Source: Comamonadaceae bacterium (GTDB lineage Bacteria; Pseudomonadota; Gammaproteobacteria; Burkholderiales; Burkholderiaceae_C). From it: 64,000 nt of DNA. The position numbers and the translations under genes were made by a program. Positions within the stretch are counted from its first letter, which is position 1. Every line of letters starts with the position of its first letter. Location of the stretch: the NCBI GenBank assembly GCA_013297875.1, contig JAAFIW010000001.1:458288-522287 (forward strand), read 5' to 3'. Of the stretch, positions 27,564 through 36,300 are shown piece by piece. The notes under the pieces are model-generated. The model was given only the letters and a program-made list of their open reading frames with translations. It was not told where the DNA came from and did no database searches.

Positions 27564-27590
27564 CTCGCGTTTTTCAGCCAAATCGGCCAC

Positions 27591-27634
27591 CAGCCCATGA
27601 TTTCATTGCTCAAGCAGCTACGCTTTCAATAGCA
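27591..27634 (+). repeat. Dispersed 45-bp repeat, copy 4
   Basis: Near-consensus copy (CAGCCCATGATTTCATTGCT, then CAAGCAGCTACG and ATAGCA). It is joined to a fragment similar to the 3' end of the ABC permease gene at 31471, in the same relative orientation as at that locus. Confidence 0.88.
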
Positions 27635-27685
27635 CTTCCCACTTCTCGTCCCGCAACGTCCCACTCAACAACACCACCGGGAATC

Positions 27686-27691
<6 letters not shown>
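27627..27691 (-). pseudogene. Fragment of an FbpB-like permease 3' end
   Basis: On the minus strand this resembles the last ~20 codons of the permease at 31471-33102: ATTCC, then GGTGGTGTTGTTGAGTG, and GAGAAG further on. It carries one extra C after ATTCC plus several substitutions, so the reading frame is broken. No other part of a second permease gene is present. Confidence 0.6.
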
Positions 27692-27778
<87 letters not shown>

Positions 27779-27991
27779 ACTTGATTCACTGCAACGCTGT
27801 CATTGGCGCGACTCATCTTGCTCCTCCCAGCTCATGCACCCGCAGATCCGTGAAGATCGTCGTGTGGCTGAACCGTTTGGCGCCCTGGGTCAACCCAGGA
27901 TGCAGTGGGTTTCAAATTCAACCAATTAGTAGCGCTTAATTACTAACATGAAAGATAGAGTCGGCCCACCCAATTCCACCCGAAAGTTCCT

Positions 27992-30442
27992 ATGTACCAG
28001 CCTTGGCTGAAATCCTTGTTTTGCGCCTTTTTGCTCTGCATAACGCTCACCCCGTTATGGGCTCAAAACAAAATTTTGTTTATCCGCGGCGGTGATGGAA
28101 CCGTTGGCTTTCTGGAAGGGGGCAGCAATGAGCAAGGTGCCGATCTGTTCAACTTTGCAACCAACCCGGGCAACCACGGCTGGGGGGAGCTGGGTTCGGC
28201 CCTGATCGCCGAGGGTTTCACCGTTGAACAAATGTCAGAAAACCCGGTTGTGGCCAAGGTACCCAGGCCTGTCCCGTTGGACACGCTGAACCTGAGCCAG
28301 TACGCGGTGATTGTGTTTGGCTCGAACAACGCCGACTACACCGACGCGCAAAAAAATGCCTTGGTGGCCTATGTTCAAGCAGGCGGGGGTGTGCTGTTCG
28401 TCTCTGACGGAAATTTCGGCCCGAACTGGGCGGGTGCGCCTTCATCGGACCAGAAGTTCATGGGCAGCTTTGGCCTGGTGATGAACCAGGACAGTGGCAC
28501 CTATGCAGTCAAGCGTGCCGACAACCATTTCTTTGCGCCCACACACCCGATTTTGAATGGGGTGAATATTTTTGATGGAGAAGGCGTCTCGGCCATCACG
28601 GTGATGCAGCCCCCAGCCGGTGTGACCAACGCGCTCATCACCAAAGCCCTGGGTATCGTGCAGCGCAACAACGGAAACATCAGCATCAACCAGGGCAAAG
28701 GCAGCTCTGAACCCGCCGCGGCCAACGATGCCTCACTGGCCATTGCGGAAATGGGCCTGGGCCGCGTTGCCGCCCACTTTGACCGCAACACGTTTTTCAA
28801 TGCCAATGGCGCTGGCACCGACCTACACCGGTTTGACAACGAACGGTTTGCACGGAATCTGTTCAACTGGTTGGCCCGTCGCCCCGCGTTCAACACCGTC
28901 TCGGGCAACTATGCGCCGCGCGTGCATTTCCCCAATCTGTCGCCTGGCGCACTGCTGAGCTCGGCCTCTGGTCTGGTGGTGCAGGCATCGGCCAAAGACA
29001 TTGATGGCACGGTTGCCTATGTCGAGCTGTCGGTCGATGGTGTGTCGGTGGGTATCGCTACCGCCGCCCCCTACAGCTGGACGCTCTCCAACCTGAGCCC
29101 CGGGCAGCGCACGCTCAAAGCCACCGTGGTGGACAACAAGGGCGCCAGCACCAGCGCGTCCCTACCCGTTAACGTGGCCAACCTGATCAGCAGCGCGGGA
29201 TGGACGGTTGCTGGTTTTCAAAGCAATGGCGCAGCAACCGGCAACGCTGGGTTTGCCATCGACGGGAATCCGAACACGCGCTGGGCCACCAACCAGGTAC
29301 AAGCGCCCAACCAGCGCTTTGCCATCAACTTCGGGAAGCCCATCGCGTTTGAACGCGTGGTTCTGAAGACCGCGCAAAATCCAGATGACTACCCGCGCGG
29401 CTATCTGCTCAAGGGCTCCAACAATGGCGTGGACTATGTCAACCTGACGTCTGGCACCGGATCGGGCCCGACCACGGACATATCACTGCCGCAGCCCGTG
29501 ACCTACCAATTCCTGGAGATCGTGCAAACCGGCACGGCTGGTGTCAATTGGTGGTCCATCCACGATCTGGAGCTGTATGCGCCAGGCGCGGTGGTTCCGC
29601 CGGTATCCAACATGCTCAGCCGCACCGGCTGGACGGTTTCTGGATTCCAGAGCAATGGATCGGCCACCGGCAACGCTACCCTTGCCATTGATGGCAGCGC
29701 CAGCACACGCTGGGAGACCTCGCAGCCGCAAACGCCAGGCCAGCGATTCGTCATCAACATGGGAAAACCCAACAGCTTTTCCCGCCTGGTGCTGAAAACC
29801 GACCAAAGCCCCAATGACTACCCGCGCAGCTTCGTGCTCAGGGGGTCAAACAACGGCATTGATTTTGTCAACCTGGCCTCGGGCTCGGGCAGCGGTGCCA
29901 CCACCCAGATCGTGCTGCCCCAGGCCGTGACCTACCAGTTCGTGGAGATTGCGCAAACCGGCACCGACGGCTATTGGTGGTGGTCCATCCATGAAGTCGA
30001 AGCCTACGGATCGGGCCCCGCGCCGTCCCCCGCGATCAGCCGCGCCGGCTGGACGGTGTCCGGATTCCAGAGCAATGGATCAGCCGCTGGCAACGCCGCC
30101 AGCGCCGTCGATGGCGCCCCAAATACGCGCTGGGCCAGCACACAGGTACAGGCACCGGGACAGCGTTTCGTCGTCAACATGGGCCAGCCGACCCTGGTTG
30201 CGCGCTTCGTGTTGAAGACCGAACAAAATCCCAACGACTACCCGCGTGGCTATCTGCTCAGAGGATCCAGCAACGGCACCGATTTTGTCGATCTCGCATC
30301 GGGTGCTGGCACCAACCCCATCACCGACATTGTGCTGCCGCAGCCGGCCACTTATCAATTTTTCGAGATCAGACAAACCGGCGCGGTCACCACCGGTGGC
30401 TACTGGTGGTCCATCCACGAACTGGAGGCTTACGGGCCTTAG
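27992..30442 (+). CDS. Secreted protein with three discoidin-like domains
   Basis: 816-residue exported protein with a signal peptide (residues 1-24, ending PLWAQ). Residues about 27-300 form a ThuA/DUF4350-like, glutamine-amidotransferase-fold region (ILFIRGGDGTVGFLEGG, VIVFGSNNADYTDAQ, GGGVLFVSDG). Residues about 308-395 look like an Ig-like domain. Three tandem F5/8 type C (discoidin) carbohydrate-binding-type domains follow at about 398-535, 541-672 and 680-816; each starts with GWTV.GFQSNG and ends with WWSIH..E.Y. The DNA of the three units is strikingly similar, suggesting recent duplication. It is probably a surface or extracellular glycan-binding protein. No partner enzyme is adjacent. 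The enzymatic role of the N-terminal domain is unknown. Confidence 0.75.
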   Translation: MYQPWLKSLFCAFLLCITLTPLWAQNKILFIRGGDGTVGFLEGGSNEQGADLFNFATNPGNHGWGELGSALIAEGFTVEQMSENPVVAKVPRPVPLDTLNLSQYAVIVFGSNNADYTDAQKNALVAYVQAGGGVLFVSDGNFGPNWAGAPSSDQKFMGSFGLVMNQDSGTYAVKRADNHFFAPTHPILNGVNIFDGEGVSAITVMQPPAGVTNALITKALGIVQRNNGNISINQGKGSSEPAAANDASLAIAEMGLGRVAAHFDRNTFFNANGAGTDLHRFDNERFARNLFNWLARRPAFNTVSGNYAPRVHFPNLSPGALLSSASGLVVQASAKDIDGTVAYVELSVDGVSVGIATAAPYSWTLSNLSPGQRTLKATVVDNKGASTSASLPVNVANLISSAGWTVAGFQSNGAATGNAGFAIDGNPNTRWATNQVQAPNQRFAINFGKPIAFERVVLKTAQNPDDYPRGYLLKGSNNGVDYVNLTSGTGSGPTTDISLPQPVTYQFLEIVQTGTAGVNWWSIHDLELYAPGAVVPPVSNMLSRTGWTVSGFQSNGSATGNATLAIDGSASTRWETSQPQTPGQRFVINMGKPNSFSRLVLKTDQSPNDYPRSFVLRGSNNGIDFVNLASGSGSGATTQIVLPQAVTYQFVEIAQTGTDGYWWWSIHEVEAYGSGPAPSPAISRAGWTVSGFQSNGSAAGNAASAVDGAPNTRWASTQVQAPGQRFVVNMGQPTLVARFVLKTEQNPNDYPRGYLLRGSSNGTDFVDLASGAGTNPITDIVLPQPATYQFFEIRQTGAVTTGGYWWSIHELEAYGP

Positions 30443-30484
30443 GCATCCCGCGAGTGGGGGGCAATTTTGCTCGAATGGGCTGTC

Positions 30485-30527
30485 GGCCCATGGATTCATT
30501 GCTCAAGTAGCTATGTTTTTCGTAGCG
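30485..30527 (+). repeat. Dispersed 45-bp repeat, copy 5
   Basis: Near-consensus copy (GGCCCATGGATTCATTGCTC, AAGTAGCTATG, GTAGCG). It overlaps the 3' end of the GNAT gene and provides its final codons and stop region. Confidence 0.88.
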
Positions 30528-31054
30528 CCGAGTGGCAAGTACAGACTTAGCGGCGCATCGGCTAGCGCCGTGAATCCGAAATGCGCATAAAACCGCGCAG
30601 CCTGCTCGTCTTTGGCTTCAACCAACAAGGCATAGGCTGCAACCTGCAACCGCGCCCGCAAGCAACGCTCGACAGCCAAGCCCAGCAAAATGCGCCCGAT
30701 GCCGTGGCCCTGGTGTTGTACCGAGCAGGCCAGTCGGCCCATTCGGAAACAGGGGATGGGATAACGAGGCAATTTCTTTTGCGCCGCCGCTGACAAGCGC
30801 GCGGCTTCGACCTGGGCGGCACTCAGTGCGTAGAAACCCAGAATCTCGGCGCTGTAGCGGCCATCGACCAGCAGGTAAACCGTGGTCACGCCTTTGAGGC
30901 TTTGCTGCACTGCGTACTTGTGCAAAAACTCATTCAACGCCGGCACACCACAGTCAAACGCGCTGCGGTCATGCCCGAGCGCTATCCAGTCTGTGAGCAG
31001 CAGTTCCTGTAGGTGCGATGTATCCAGTGCAGAAGCCGCATCGTTGTCAGGCAC
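30503..31054 (-). CDS. GNAT acetyltransferase toxin, TacT/AtaT-like
   Basis: 183-residue GNAT-fold protein of the type II toxin class that acetylates aminoacyl-tRNA and blocks translation. Characteristic features are the N-terminal FDCGVPALNEFLHKYA segment (about 34-49), GRLACSVQHQGHGIGRILL with the acetyl-CoA-binding Q-x-x-G-x-G/A motif (about 106-124), and EAKDEQAARFYAHFGF near the end. The GTG start overlaps the antitoxin gene by eight bases. The last codons are encoded by a dispersed repeat copy, so the C-terminus may be altered relative to relatives. Confidence 0.85.
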   Translation of the reverse strand: MPDNDAASALDTSHLQELLLTDWIALGHDRSAFDCGVPALNEFLHKYAVQQSLKGVTTVYLLVDGRYSAEILGFYALSAAQVEAARLSAAAQKKLPRYPIPCFRMGRLACSVQHQGHGIGRILLGLAVERCLRARLQVAAYALLVEAKDEQAARFYAHFGFTALADAPLSLYLPLGATKNIAT

Positions 31055-31322
31055 GCTGCACCTTGGCAGCGGCTTTCAGGGCATCTTGTAGCGCTGGATT
31101 GGGCTTGAAAGCACCCTGAATGGCTTGGGAAAACTGGTCGAAGTCCTGTGACGACATGCGCAGCGTCGCCTCACGATCCAGCAACTCCTGGGCTTTTTCT
31201 TTGACAGCCGACCGTACAAAGCCCGCCATGGTTGTGCCCATCAGCGCCGCAGCACGGGCCACGATGTCCTTTTCGGCAGCGTCCATCTTCAGATCAAAGC
31301 GGGTCGTCAGCAGGGTGTTCAT
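31047..31322 (-). CDS. DUF1778 antitoxin, TacA-like
   Basis: Ribbon-helix-helix antitoxin, 91 residues from the ATG at 31322 (MNTLLTTRFDLKM). An alternative ATG at 31355 would lie inside the predicted operator and add 11 residues. The N-terminal RHH region (TTRFDLKMDAAEKDIVARAAALMGTT) binds DNA. The C-terminal tail (SSQDFDQFSQAIQGAFKPN) is the part expected to wrap and neutralise the acetyltransferase. It is upstream of and overlapping the toxin gene, the usual order for TacAT pairs. Confidence 0.85.
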   Translation of the reverse strand: MNTLLTTRFDLKMDAAEKDIVARAAALMGTTMAGFVRSAVKEKAQELLDREATLRMSSQDFDQFSQAIQGAFKPNPALQDALKAAAKVQRA

Positions 31323-31346
31323 GGGAGTTCGATCGAATTGGGATTC

Positions 31347-31365
31347 ATACGGCATTTTACCGTAT
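31347..31365 (-). promoter_or_regulatory. Candidate toxin-antitoxin operator
   Basis: Inverted repeat ATACGG, 7-base spacer, CCGTAT just upstream of the antitoxin start. The spacer contains TAAAAT on the minus strand, a good -10 hexamer. Binding by the RHH antitoxin would therefore block the promoter. Confidence 0.55.
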
Positions 31366-31443
31366 TGCTGAATGCAATTCGGCGACGACAGGAGCGCCCC
31401 ATGGGAAATCCGGGTTGAACGGGTTGAAGGTGAAATCGGTCAT

Positions 31444-31487
31444 CAGCCCATGAATTCATTGCTCAAGCAGCTACGTTTTTCGTAGCG
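31444..31487 (+). repeat. Dispersed 45-bp repeat, copy 6
   Basis: Near-consensus copy (CAGCCCATGAATTCATTGCT, CAAGCAGCTACG, CGTAGCG). It overlaps the last codons and stop of the permease gene that starts at 33102. Confidence 0.88.
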
Positions 31488-33102
31488 TTTCCCTCTTCTC
31501 CCCCCGTAGCGTGGCACTCAACAACACCACCGGAATCAAGCCCACCAACACCAACGCCAGACTCGGCAACGCCGCTTCCCCCAGCCGCTCGTCCTTGGCC
31601 AGTTGGTAGGCCACCACGGCCAGGGTGTCGGTGTTGAAGGGGCGTAGCACCAGCGTGGCGGGGAGTTCTTTCATCACGTCTACAAAGACCAGCAGCGCGG
31701 CGGCCATGGCGGAGCGGCGTAGCAGGGGCCAGTGCACCTGGTGCATGAGGGCAAAGCCGCTGATGCCCAGGGTGCGGGCTGTGTCGTCCAGGCTGGTGGG
31801 GATGCGGGCGTAGCCGCTTTGCACGCTTTGCAGGGCCACGGCGCAAAAGCGCACCAGGTAGGCCCAGACCACGCCCAGCACCGTGGCGGTGACCAGCGCG
31901 CCCACAGCGGTGCCGGGCATTTGCGCTTGCAGCCAGCCCACGGGCAGCAGCAGGCCCACCACCACCACAGCGCCGGGCACGGCGTAGCCCAGGCTGGCCA
32001 CCTGGGCTACGCCGCGGGTAACGGCGTCGGGCGCGCGGCGCAGGCGGTAGGCCAGGGCCAGCGCCACGGCCAGCGCCAGCGCGGCAGTAACAGCGCCCAG
32101 CCGGAGGCTGTTGAAGGCCCAGCCGACAAACTTGTCCCAGGGCAGCACCGACCAGTCAGCCACCAGCGGGCGCAGCATGAAGAGCACGGGCAGCACAAAG
32201 CCCAGCAGCACGGGTGCGGCGCACACGCCCCAGGCCCAGGCGGCTTTGCGGCCATGCAGGCGTATGGGCTGCGATTCAGCACCGCCACGCAGGCTGCGAG
32301 CCGATGCAAAGCGCATGCGCTTTTGGGCTTTGTGCTCCAGTTTCAGGAGCAGCACAACAAACGCCAGCAAGCACGTGGCCAGCATGGCTGCGGCTGTGGG
32401 GTTGTCCATGGCCAGCCAGGCTTTGTAAATGCCGGTGGTGAAGGTTTGAATGCCAAAGTAGCTGGACACGCCATAGTCAGCCAGCGTTTCCATGCAGGCC
32501 AGCGCCACACCGGCGGCCACCGCCGGGCGGGCCAGCGGCAGCGCGACTTTGGTGATGCGCCGGCGCAAGGGTGCGCCCAGCAGGCGGGCCGCTTCCATCA
32601 AATGCGTGGCACGCTCGGCCAGCGCGGCGCGGGCCAGCAAATACACATAGGGGTACAGCGCAAACGTGAGCACCAGAGCCGCGCCGCCCAGGCTGCGCAC
32701 CTCAGGCAGCATGCGGCCTTGCAGGCCCAGCAGCGCGCGCAGCTGGGTTTGCAGCGGGCCGCTGAATTGCAGGTAGTCGGTGTAGGCATAGGCCACCACA
32801 TAGGCCGGCATGGCCAGCGGCAGCAGCAAGGCCCATTCAAACGTGCGACGACCGGGAAAGTCAAACACCGTGACAGCCAACGCACAGCTCACGCCCACCA
32901 GCGCCACCCCCGCGCCCACCATCAGGCACAGGCGCAGGCTGGTCCAGGCATAGGCGGGCAAAACAGTGCTGGCCAGGTCGCTCAACACCTGGGCGCTTTG
33001 GGCGTTGAACTGCAACCACGAGGCGGCAATGGCCAGCACTGGCAGCGCCAGCACGGTGGCGAAGGCGATAAGCAGGAGTTTAGGGAGCAGCTGGCGAGAC
33101 AT
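31471..33102 (-). CDS. fbpB: Iron(III)-type ABC transporter permease
   Basis: 543-residue fused permease of the FbpB/AfuB/SfuB type, with two homologous six-helix halves in one chain. EAA loops are at about residues 164-185 (ATHLMEAARLLGAPLRRRITKVALP) and in the second half near TSLDDTARTLGISGFALMHQVHWP. Relatives import ferric iron, although some carry other oxidised or phosphorylated solutes. The matching ATPase gene is 0.75 kb away on the opposite strand. No FbpA-type binding protein is in the window. The 3' end lies in a dispersed repeat, and a similar 3' fragment is found at 27627-27691. Confidence 0.85.
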   Translation of the reverse strand: MSRQLLPKLLLIAFATVLALPVLAIAASWLQFNAQSAQVLSDLASTVLPAYAWTSLRLCLMVGAGVALVGVSCALAVTVFDFPGRRTFEWALLLPLAMPAYVVAYAYTDYLQFSGPLQTQLRALLGLQGRMLPEVRSLGGAALVLTFALYPYVYLLARAALAERATHLMEAARLLGAPLRRRITKVALPLARPAVAAGVALACMETLADYGVSSYFGIQTFTTGIYKAWLAMDNPTAAAMLATCLLAFVVLLLKLEHKAQKRMRFASARSLRGGAESQPIRLHGRKAAWAWGVCAAPVLLGFVLPVLFMLRPLVADWSVLPWDKFVGWAFNSLRLGAVTAALALAVALALAYRLRRAPDAVTRGVAQVASLGYAVPGAVVVVGLLLPVGWLQAQMPGTAVGALVTATVLGVVWAYLVRFCAVALQSVQSGYARIPTSLDDTARTLGISGFALMHQVHWPLLRRSAMAAALLVFVDVMKELPATLVLRPFNTDTLAVVAYQLAKDERLGEAALPSLALVLVGLIPVVLLSATLRGEKRETLRKT

Positions 33103-33123
33103 CTAGCTTGTAGCGCTTGGGAG

Positions 33124-33226
33124 GATGACGAATGACTTCGCCGCTATCGCGGCGTCGATGACAAATGACAGCGACGGTTTTTAGTCATTTGTCATAGCAG
33201 CCCGACGGGCGCGTCATTTGTCATTG
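33124..33226. repeat. ATGAC-arm repeat element, copy b
   Basis: Best copy of the family. The left arm has ATGACTTCGCCGC, GCGGCGTCGATGACAAATGA; the right arm has GTCATTTGTCAT, a small hairpin CCCGACGGGC, and again GTCATTTGTCATT. The arms are inverted relative to each other, as in paired REP/BIME elements. It lies in the 171-base gap between fbpB and the possible upstream start of the GNAT gene. Confidence 0.75.
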
Positions 33227-33343
33227 AGATGCCCGGATGCAAATAAGAATTGTACGCATCTAGAATGACCCACCATGCGCTGCTACTCAGCCACGCGGCC
33301 CGGCGGCACGTGCTTTTTCACCTCTTTGCCTATTGCACCCAAC

Positions 33344-33814
33344 ATGAACATCAGCCCAAGAATCCGAACGCCAGAAAAAACCGACTACCTCGCATGGCGC
33401 CCGTTATGGGACGGGTACAACGCTTTCTACGGGCGCAAAGAAGCGACGGCACTTCCCGAGTCGATCACACGGCAAACGTGGGAGCGATTCCTTGCGAATG
33501 GCGGGTCCGTGCGTGCTTTGGTGGCTGAGTTGGACGGGAAACTGGTGGGTCTTGCCCACTACGTGTTTCACAGCAGCACATCCCGTCTTGCAGACGTTTG
33601 TTACCTGCAAGACTTGTTCACGAGCCCAGACGTACGCGGTAGGGGTATTGGCCGGGCGCTGATTGACGCGGTCTATGCCAAGGCCACAGACGCCGGTTCC
33701 TCGCGCGTTTACTGGACAACACAAGAGAGCAACACGGCAGGGCGGCTCCTGTACGACAAAGTAGCCCAGCACGCTGGGTTCATTGTCTACAGCCACGAAC
33801 TTCAGCCAGCTTAG
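33344..33814 (+). CDS. GNAT-family N-acetyltransferase
   Basis: 156-residue GNAT acetyltransferase from the ATG at 33344 (MNISPRIRTPEKTDY); a frame open from 33275 would add 23 unrelated residues. The acetyl-CoA-binding motif is LQDLFTSPDVRGRGIGRALIDAV (key residues RGRGIGRAL at about 102-110), followed by YWTTQESNTAGRLLYDKVA. The substrate is unknown. It sits between the divergent iron permease and ATPase genes and runs in the direction of the ATPase. Confidence 0.82.
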   Translation: MNISPRIRTPEKTDYLAWRPLWDGYNAFYGRKEATALPESITRQTWERFLANGGSVRALVAELDGKLVGLAHYVFHSSTSRLADVCYLQDLFTSPDVRGRGIGRALIDAVYAKATDAGSSRVYWTTQESNTAGRLLYDKVAQHAGFIVYSHELQPA

Positions 33815-33852
33815 CCATGCGCTGTGTTACCGCTTGATTGCCCAATACCCTG

Positions 33853-34956
33853 ATGTACCTTGAAGTCGCACAACTGAGCGTTCAGTACCCCCATCGCCCG
33901 CAGCCCGCCGTGCGCGAAGTGTCGTTTGGCCTGGCCGCCGGTGAAATCGGCGTGTTGATTGGCCCCTCCGGCTGCGGCAAAACCACCCTGCTGCGCGCCA
34001 TTGCCGGGCTGGAGCCGGTGACCGGGGGCACGATTTCGCTGTCGGGCGCGGTGGTCAGCCACGCGGCGGGCGGGGTGCCAGCCGAGTTGCGCCACATGGG
34101 CATGGTGTTTCAAGACTACGCGCTGTTTCCGCACCTGGACGTGGGCCGCAACATTGCATTTGGCCTGCACACGCTGCCCAAGCCGCAGCGCGCCGCGCGG
34201 GTGGCCGAGGTGCTGGCGCTGGTGGGGCTTGAAGGCATGCAGCGGCGCTTTCCGCATGAGCTGTCGGGCGGCCAGCAGCAGCGCGTGGCCCTGGCCCGCG
34301 CGCTGGCACCGCGCCCGCGCCTGCTGCTGCTCGATGAGCCTTTTTCCAACCTGGATGTCGACCTGCGTGAGCGGCTGGCGCACGAGCTGCGCAGCATTTT
34401 GAAAACCGCCGGTGCCACCGCCCTTTTTGTGACACACGACCAGCTGGAAGCCTTTGCGATTGGCGACAGCATTGGCGTGATGCACGAGGGCGCGCTGCAC
34501 CAGTGGGCCGACGCCTACACCCTGTACCACCGCCCCGCCACGCGTTTTGTGGCCGACTTCATTGGCCACGGCGTGTTCAGCCAGGCCACGGTGGAGCTGC
34601 ACACCGAAGGCGGCGTGACCCACAAGCATGTGAGCACCCCGGTGGGCGAGCTGCACGACATTGCGCCCGACGTGCTGGCCCGCCTGCCGCTGGGCCAGGT
34701 CGACGTGCTGCTGCGCGCTGACGACATCGTGCACGACGACGACGCACCCACCAAAGCCCAAATCACCCGCAAAGCCTTTCGCGGCAACGAGTTTTTGTAC
34801 ACCCTGCAACTAAAGACCGGCGAGACCGTGATGGCCCACGTGCCCAGCCACCACGACCACCAGCTGGGCGAGTGGATCGGCATCAAGCCGCAGGTAGACC
34901 ATGTGGTGACGTTTGAGAGTGCCGACGTCCCCATACGCGTCAAAGCAGAAATTTAA
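33853..34956 (+). CDS. fbpC: Iron(III)-type ABC transporter ATPase
   Basis: 367-residue ATPase from the ATG at 33853 ([12 protein letters not shown]); a TTG at 33838 is an alternative. Walker [10 protein letters not shown] is at 37-45, the signature [15 protein letters not shown] and Walker B LLLLDEP follow, and the H-loop VTHDQ is intact. The C-terminal regulatory domain includes HHDHQLGEW. It likely energises the fused permease encoded at 31471-33102, but the genes are divergent and separated by a GNAT gene. Confidence 0.87.
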   Translation: MYLEVAQLSVQYPHRPQPAVREVSFGLAAGEIGVLIGPSGCGKTTLLRAIAGLEPVTGGTISLSGAVVSHAAGGVPAELRHMGMVFQDYALFPHLDVGRNIAFGLHTLPKPQRAARVAEVLALVGLEGMQRRFPHELSGGQQQRVALARALAPRPRLLLLDEPFSNLDVDLRERLAHELRSILKTAGATALFVTHDQLEAFAIGDSIGVMHEGALHQWADAYTLYHRPATRFVADFIGHGVFSQATVELHTEGGVTHKHVSTPVGELHDIAPDVLARLPLGQVDVLLRADDIVHDDDAPTKAQITRKAFRGNEFLYTLQLKTGETVMAHVPSHHDHQLGEWIGIKPQVDHVVTFESADVPIRVKAEI

Positions 34957-34970
34957 GGCGAATCGGGCGC

Positions 34971-35014
34971 TAGCCCAGGAATTATTTGCTCAAGCAGCTA
35001 TCTATTTTGTAGCA
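34971..35014 (+). repeat. Dispersed 45-bp repeat, copy 7
   Basis: Near-consensus copy (TAGCCCAGGAATTATTTGCT, CAAGCAGCTATC, GTAGCA) in the 86-base gap between fbpC and the next gene. Confidence 0.9.
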
Positions 35015-35042
35015 TTTTTAGATGCCCCAATAACCCAGGTCA

Positions 35043-35420
35043 ATGCGAACCCCCGCACTTTTTCATTTCAACCGCTCGGCCTTTCTGTCGGCCTTGGCCC
35101 TGTTCATCGCGCTGGTGCTGATCGCCACCGTCGGCCGCCACATTGGCTGGCTGCGGGGTTTCATGGGCGATGTGCTGGTTGTGGTGTGGGTGTATTTCTG
35201 CCTGGCCACCGTGCTGCGCACCCACCCGCGCACGCTGGCGGTGGCGGCGCTGCTGATTGCTTATGCGGTGGAGTTGAGCCAGTACGTCGCCCAAGTCAAC
35301 GGCTGGAAGATTGCCAACCCGGTGCTGCGCATCATTGTGGGTAGCACGCCGGATTGGTTGGATGTGCTGGCCTATACGCTGGGGTTTTTATGTGTTTTGG
35401 GGCTACGGCCCAGGAAATGA
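35043..35420 (+). CDS. DUF2809 family membrane protein
   Basis: 125-residue protein with about four hydrophobic segments (FLSALALFIALVLIATVG; DVLVVVWVYFCLATVL; LAVAALLIAYAVELSQ; DWLDVLAYTLGFLCVLGL). The GDVLVVVWVYFC, AYAVELSQ and GSTPDWLDVLAYTLG motifs fit DUF2809, a VanZ-like small membrane family of unknown function. It has dispersed repeats on both sides and no evident operon partner. Confidence 0.75.
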   Translation: MRTPALFHFNRSAFLSALALFIALVLIATVGRHIGWLRGFMGDVLVVVWVYFCLATVLRTHPRTLAVAALLIAYAVELSQYVAQVNGWKIANPVLRIIVGSTPDWLDVLAYTLGFLCVLGLRPRK

Positions 35421-35450
35421 TTGCTCGGGCAGCTATAAAGTTGGTAGCAT
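35406..35450 (+). repeat. Dispersed 45-bp repeat, copy 8
   Basis: Copy with core TGCTCGGGCAGCTATA and GTAGCAT. It overlaps the last codons of the DUF2809 gene. Confidence 0.85.
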
Positions 35451-35526
35451 CAGGTCGGCAAAGTTTGACTTGAGACGCAGCCTGCAGGCTACCGCAGAAA
35501 GCCCCCTTTACGACGAGGTTAACCCA

Positions 35527-36300
35527 TCATTCTCCTGGAAGACGGATGGCGCTAGTACCACGTAGCGTGTCTTCCGAGACCGGAAGCTCAGAGCGCGGGG
35601 CAAAAGGGCCTAGCTCGCCTTCCAAGAAGTCGAACCACTTCCGTCCCAAGTCGTCAACGAATGCAACGAGCGAATCTGGCGCAGTGTCACCATAGGCAGC
35701 GACCCAGAGGAGCTTAGGTTCCGGATCTCCAGGGAATTCAACGTACCGATTCACAGTCATGTAGATGCAGCATGAAATTGACGAGTACGAGTGCGATAGG
35801 AGTTCAGAGACCTGGGCCCGAACAAATTCCGGGCTAATTGACGTGAAGCCGTCATTGACCAGAAGAAGTGTGCCTGTGTCTGACGTAACACCGAAGTGGG
35901 TCTTCGTTTCCCGAAGCTGGCGATTCGCCTTCTTAAGGATTCTGGATAGTGGAGGTCTGTATAGGCGGACCAGTCTGGGATGGAACCAACCAGGGACTTT
36001 GCCGTCTCCCCCGAAGAGGTCCGGCCGCCACTCTGGCTGTTCATCGAGTAGCTCATGCATCAGCGTCTTGAACCCTTCGCGAAAGGCGGCGGTGCTCGAA
36101 AACTCAGTCTCGATCTCCTTTAGTTCCGCTATGACGCCTTCATCGAGGAAGGCGAAGTCGGCATTTTGGAAGTTGCGCGGTTCAGGAATCACGTCATGAA
36201 CAACTATGCCACCAAGGGAGCGCACAAACTTTTGCAAGAGAGGCTCAACTGGCACAGGCTCAGGAGGAGCATTCTGCCAAAAGCCGGGGATGTCTCTCAT
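35527..36300 (-). CDS. Unknown protein with PD-(D/E)XK-like motif
   Basis: About 257 residues from the ATG at 36300 (MRDIPGFWQNAPP); the frame stays open to a TTG at 36372, so the start is uncertain. I do not recognise the family. The segment NADFAFLDEGVIAELKEIETEF matches the spacing of a PD-(D/E)XK nuclease core (D, then E-x-K on the next strand), and NDGFTSISPEFVRAQVSELL follows later. No signal peptide or membrane segment is visible. Base composition looks lower in GC than the neighbours, suggesting recent acquisition. It could be a small defence or repair nuclease or simply nuclease-fold-like. Confidence 0.6.
   Translation of the reverse strand: MRDIPGFWQNAPPEPVPVEPLLQKFVRSLGGIVVHDVIPEPRNFQNADFAFLDEGVIAELKEIETEFSSTAAFREGFKTLMHELLDEQPEWRPDLFGGDGKVPGWFHPRLVRLYRPPLSRILKKANRQLRETKTHFGVTSDTGTLLLVNDGFTSISPEFVRAQVSELLSHSYSSISCCIYMTVNRYVEFPGDPEPKLLWVAAYGDTAPDSLVAFVDDLGRKWFDFLEGELGPFAPRSELPVSEDTLRGTSAIRLPGE

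Noticed and set aside
27501..27590. Separate small gene after glpK on the minus strand
   Set aside because: The frame largely overlaps the glpK 3' end in antisense and has no ribosome site or recognisable family.
31732..33135. 467-codon plus-strand open frame
   Set aside because: It is antisense to the fused iron permease; Gln/His/Gly-rich composition typical of a shadow frame.
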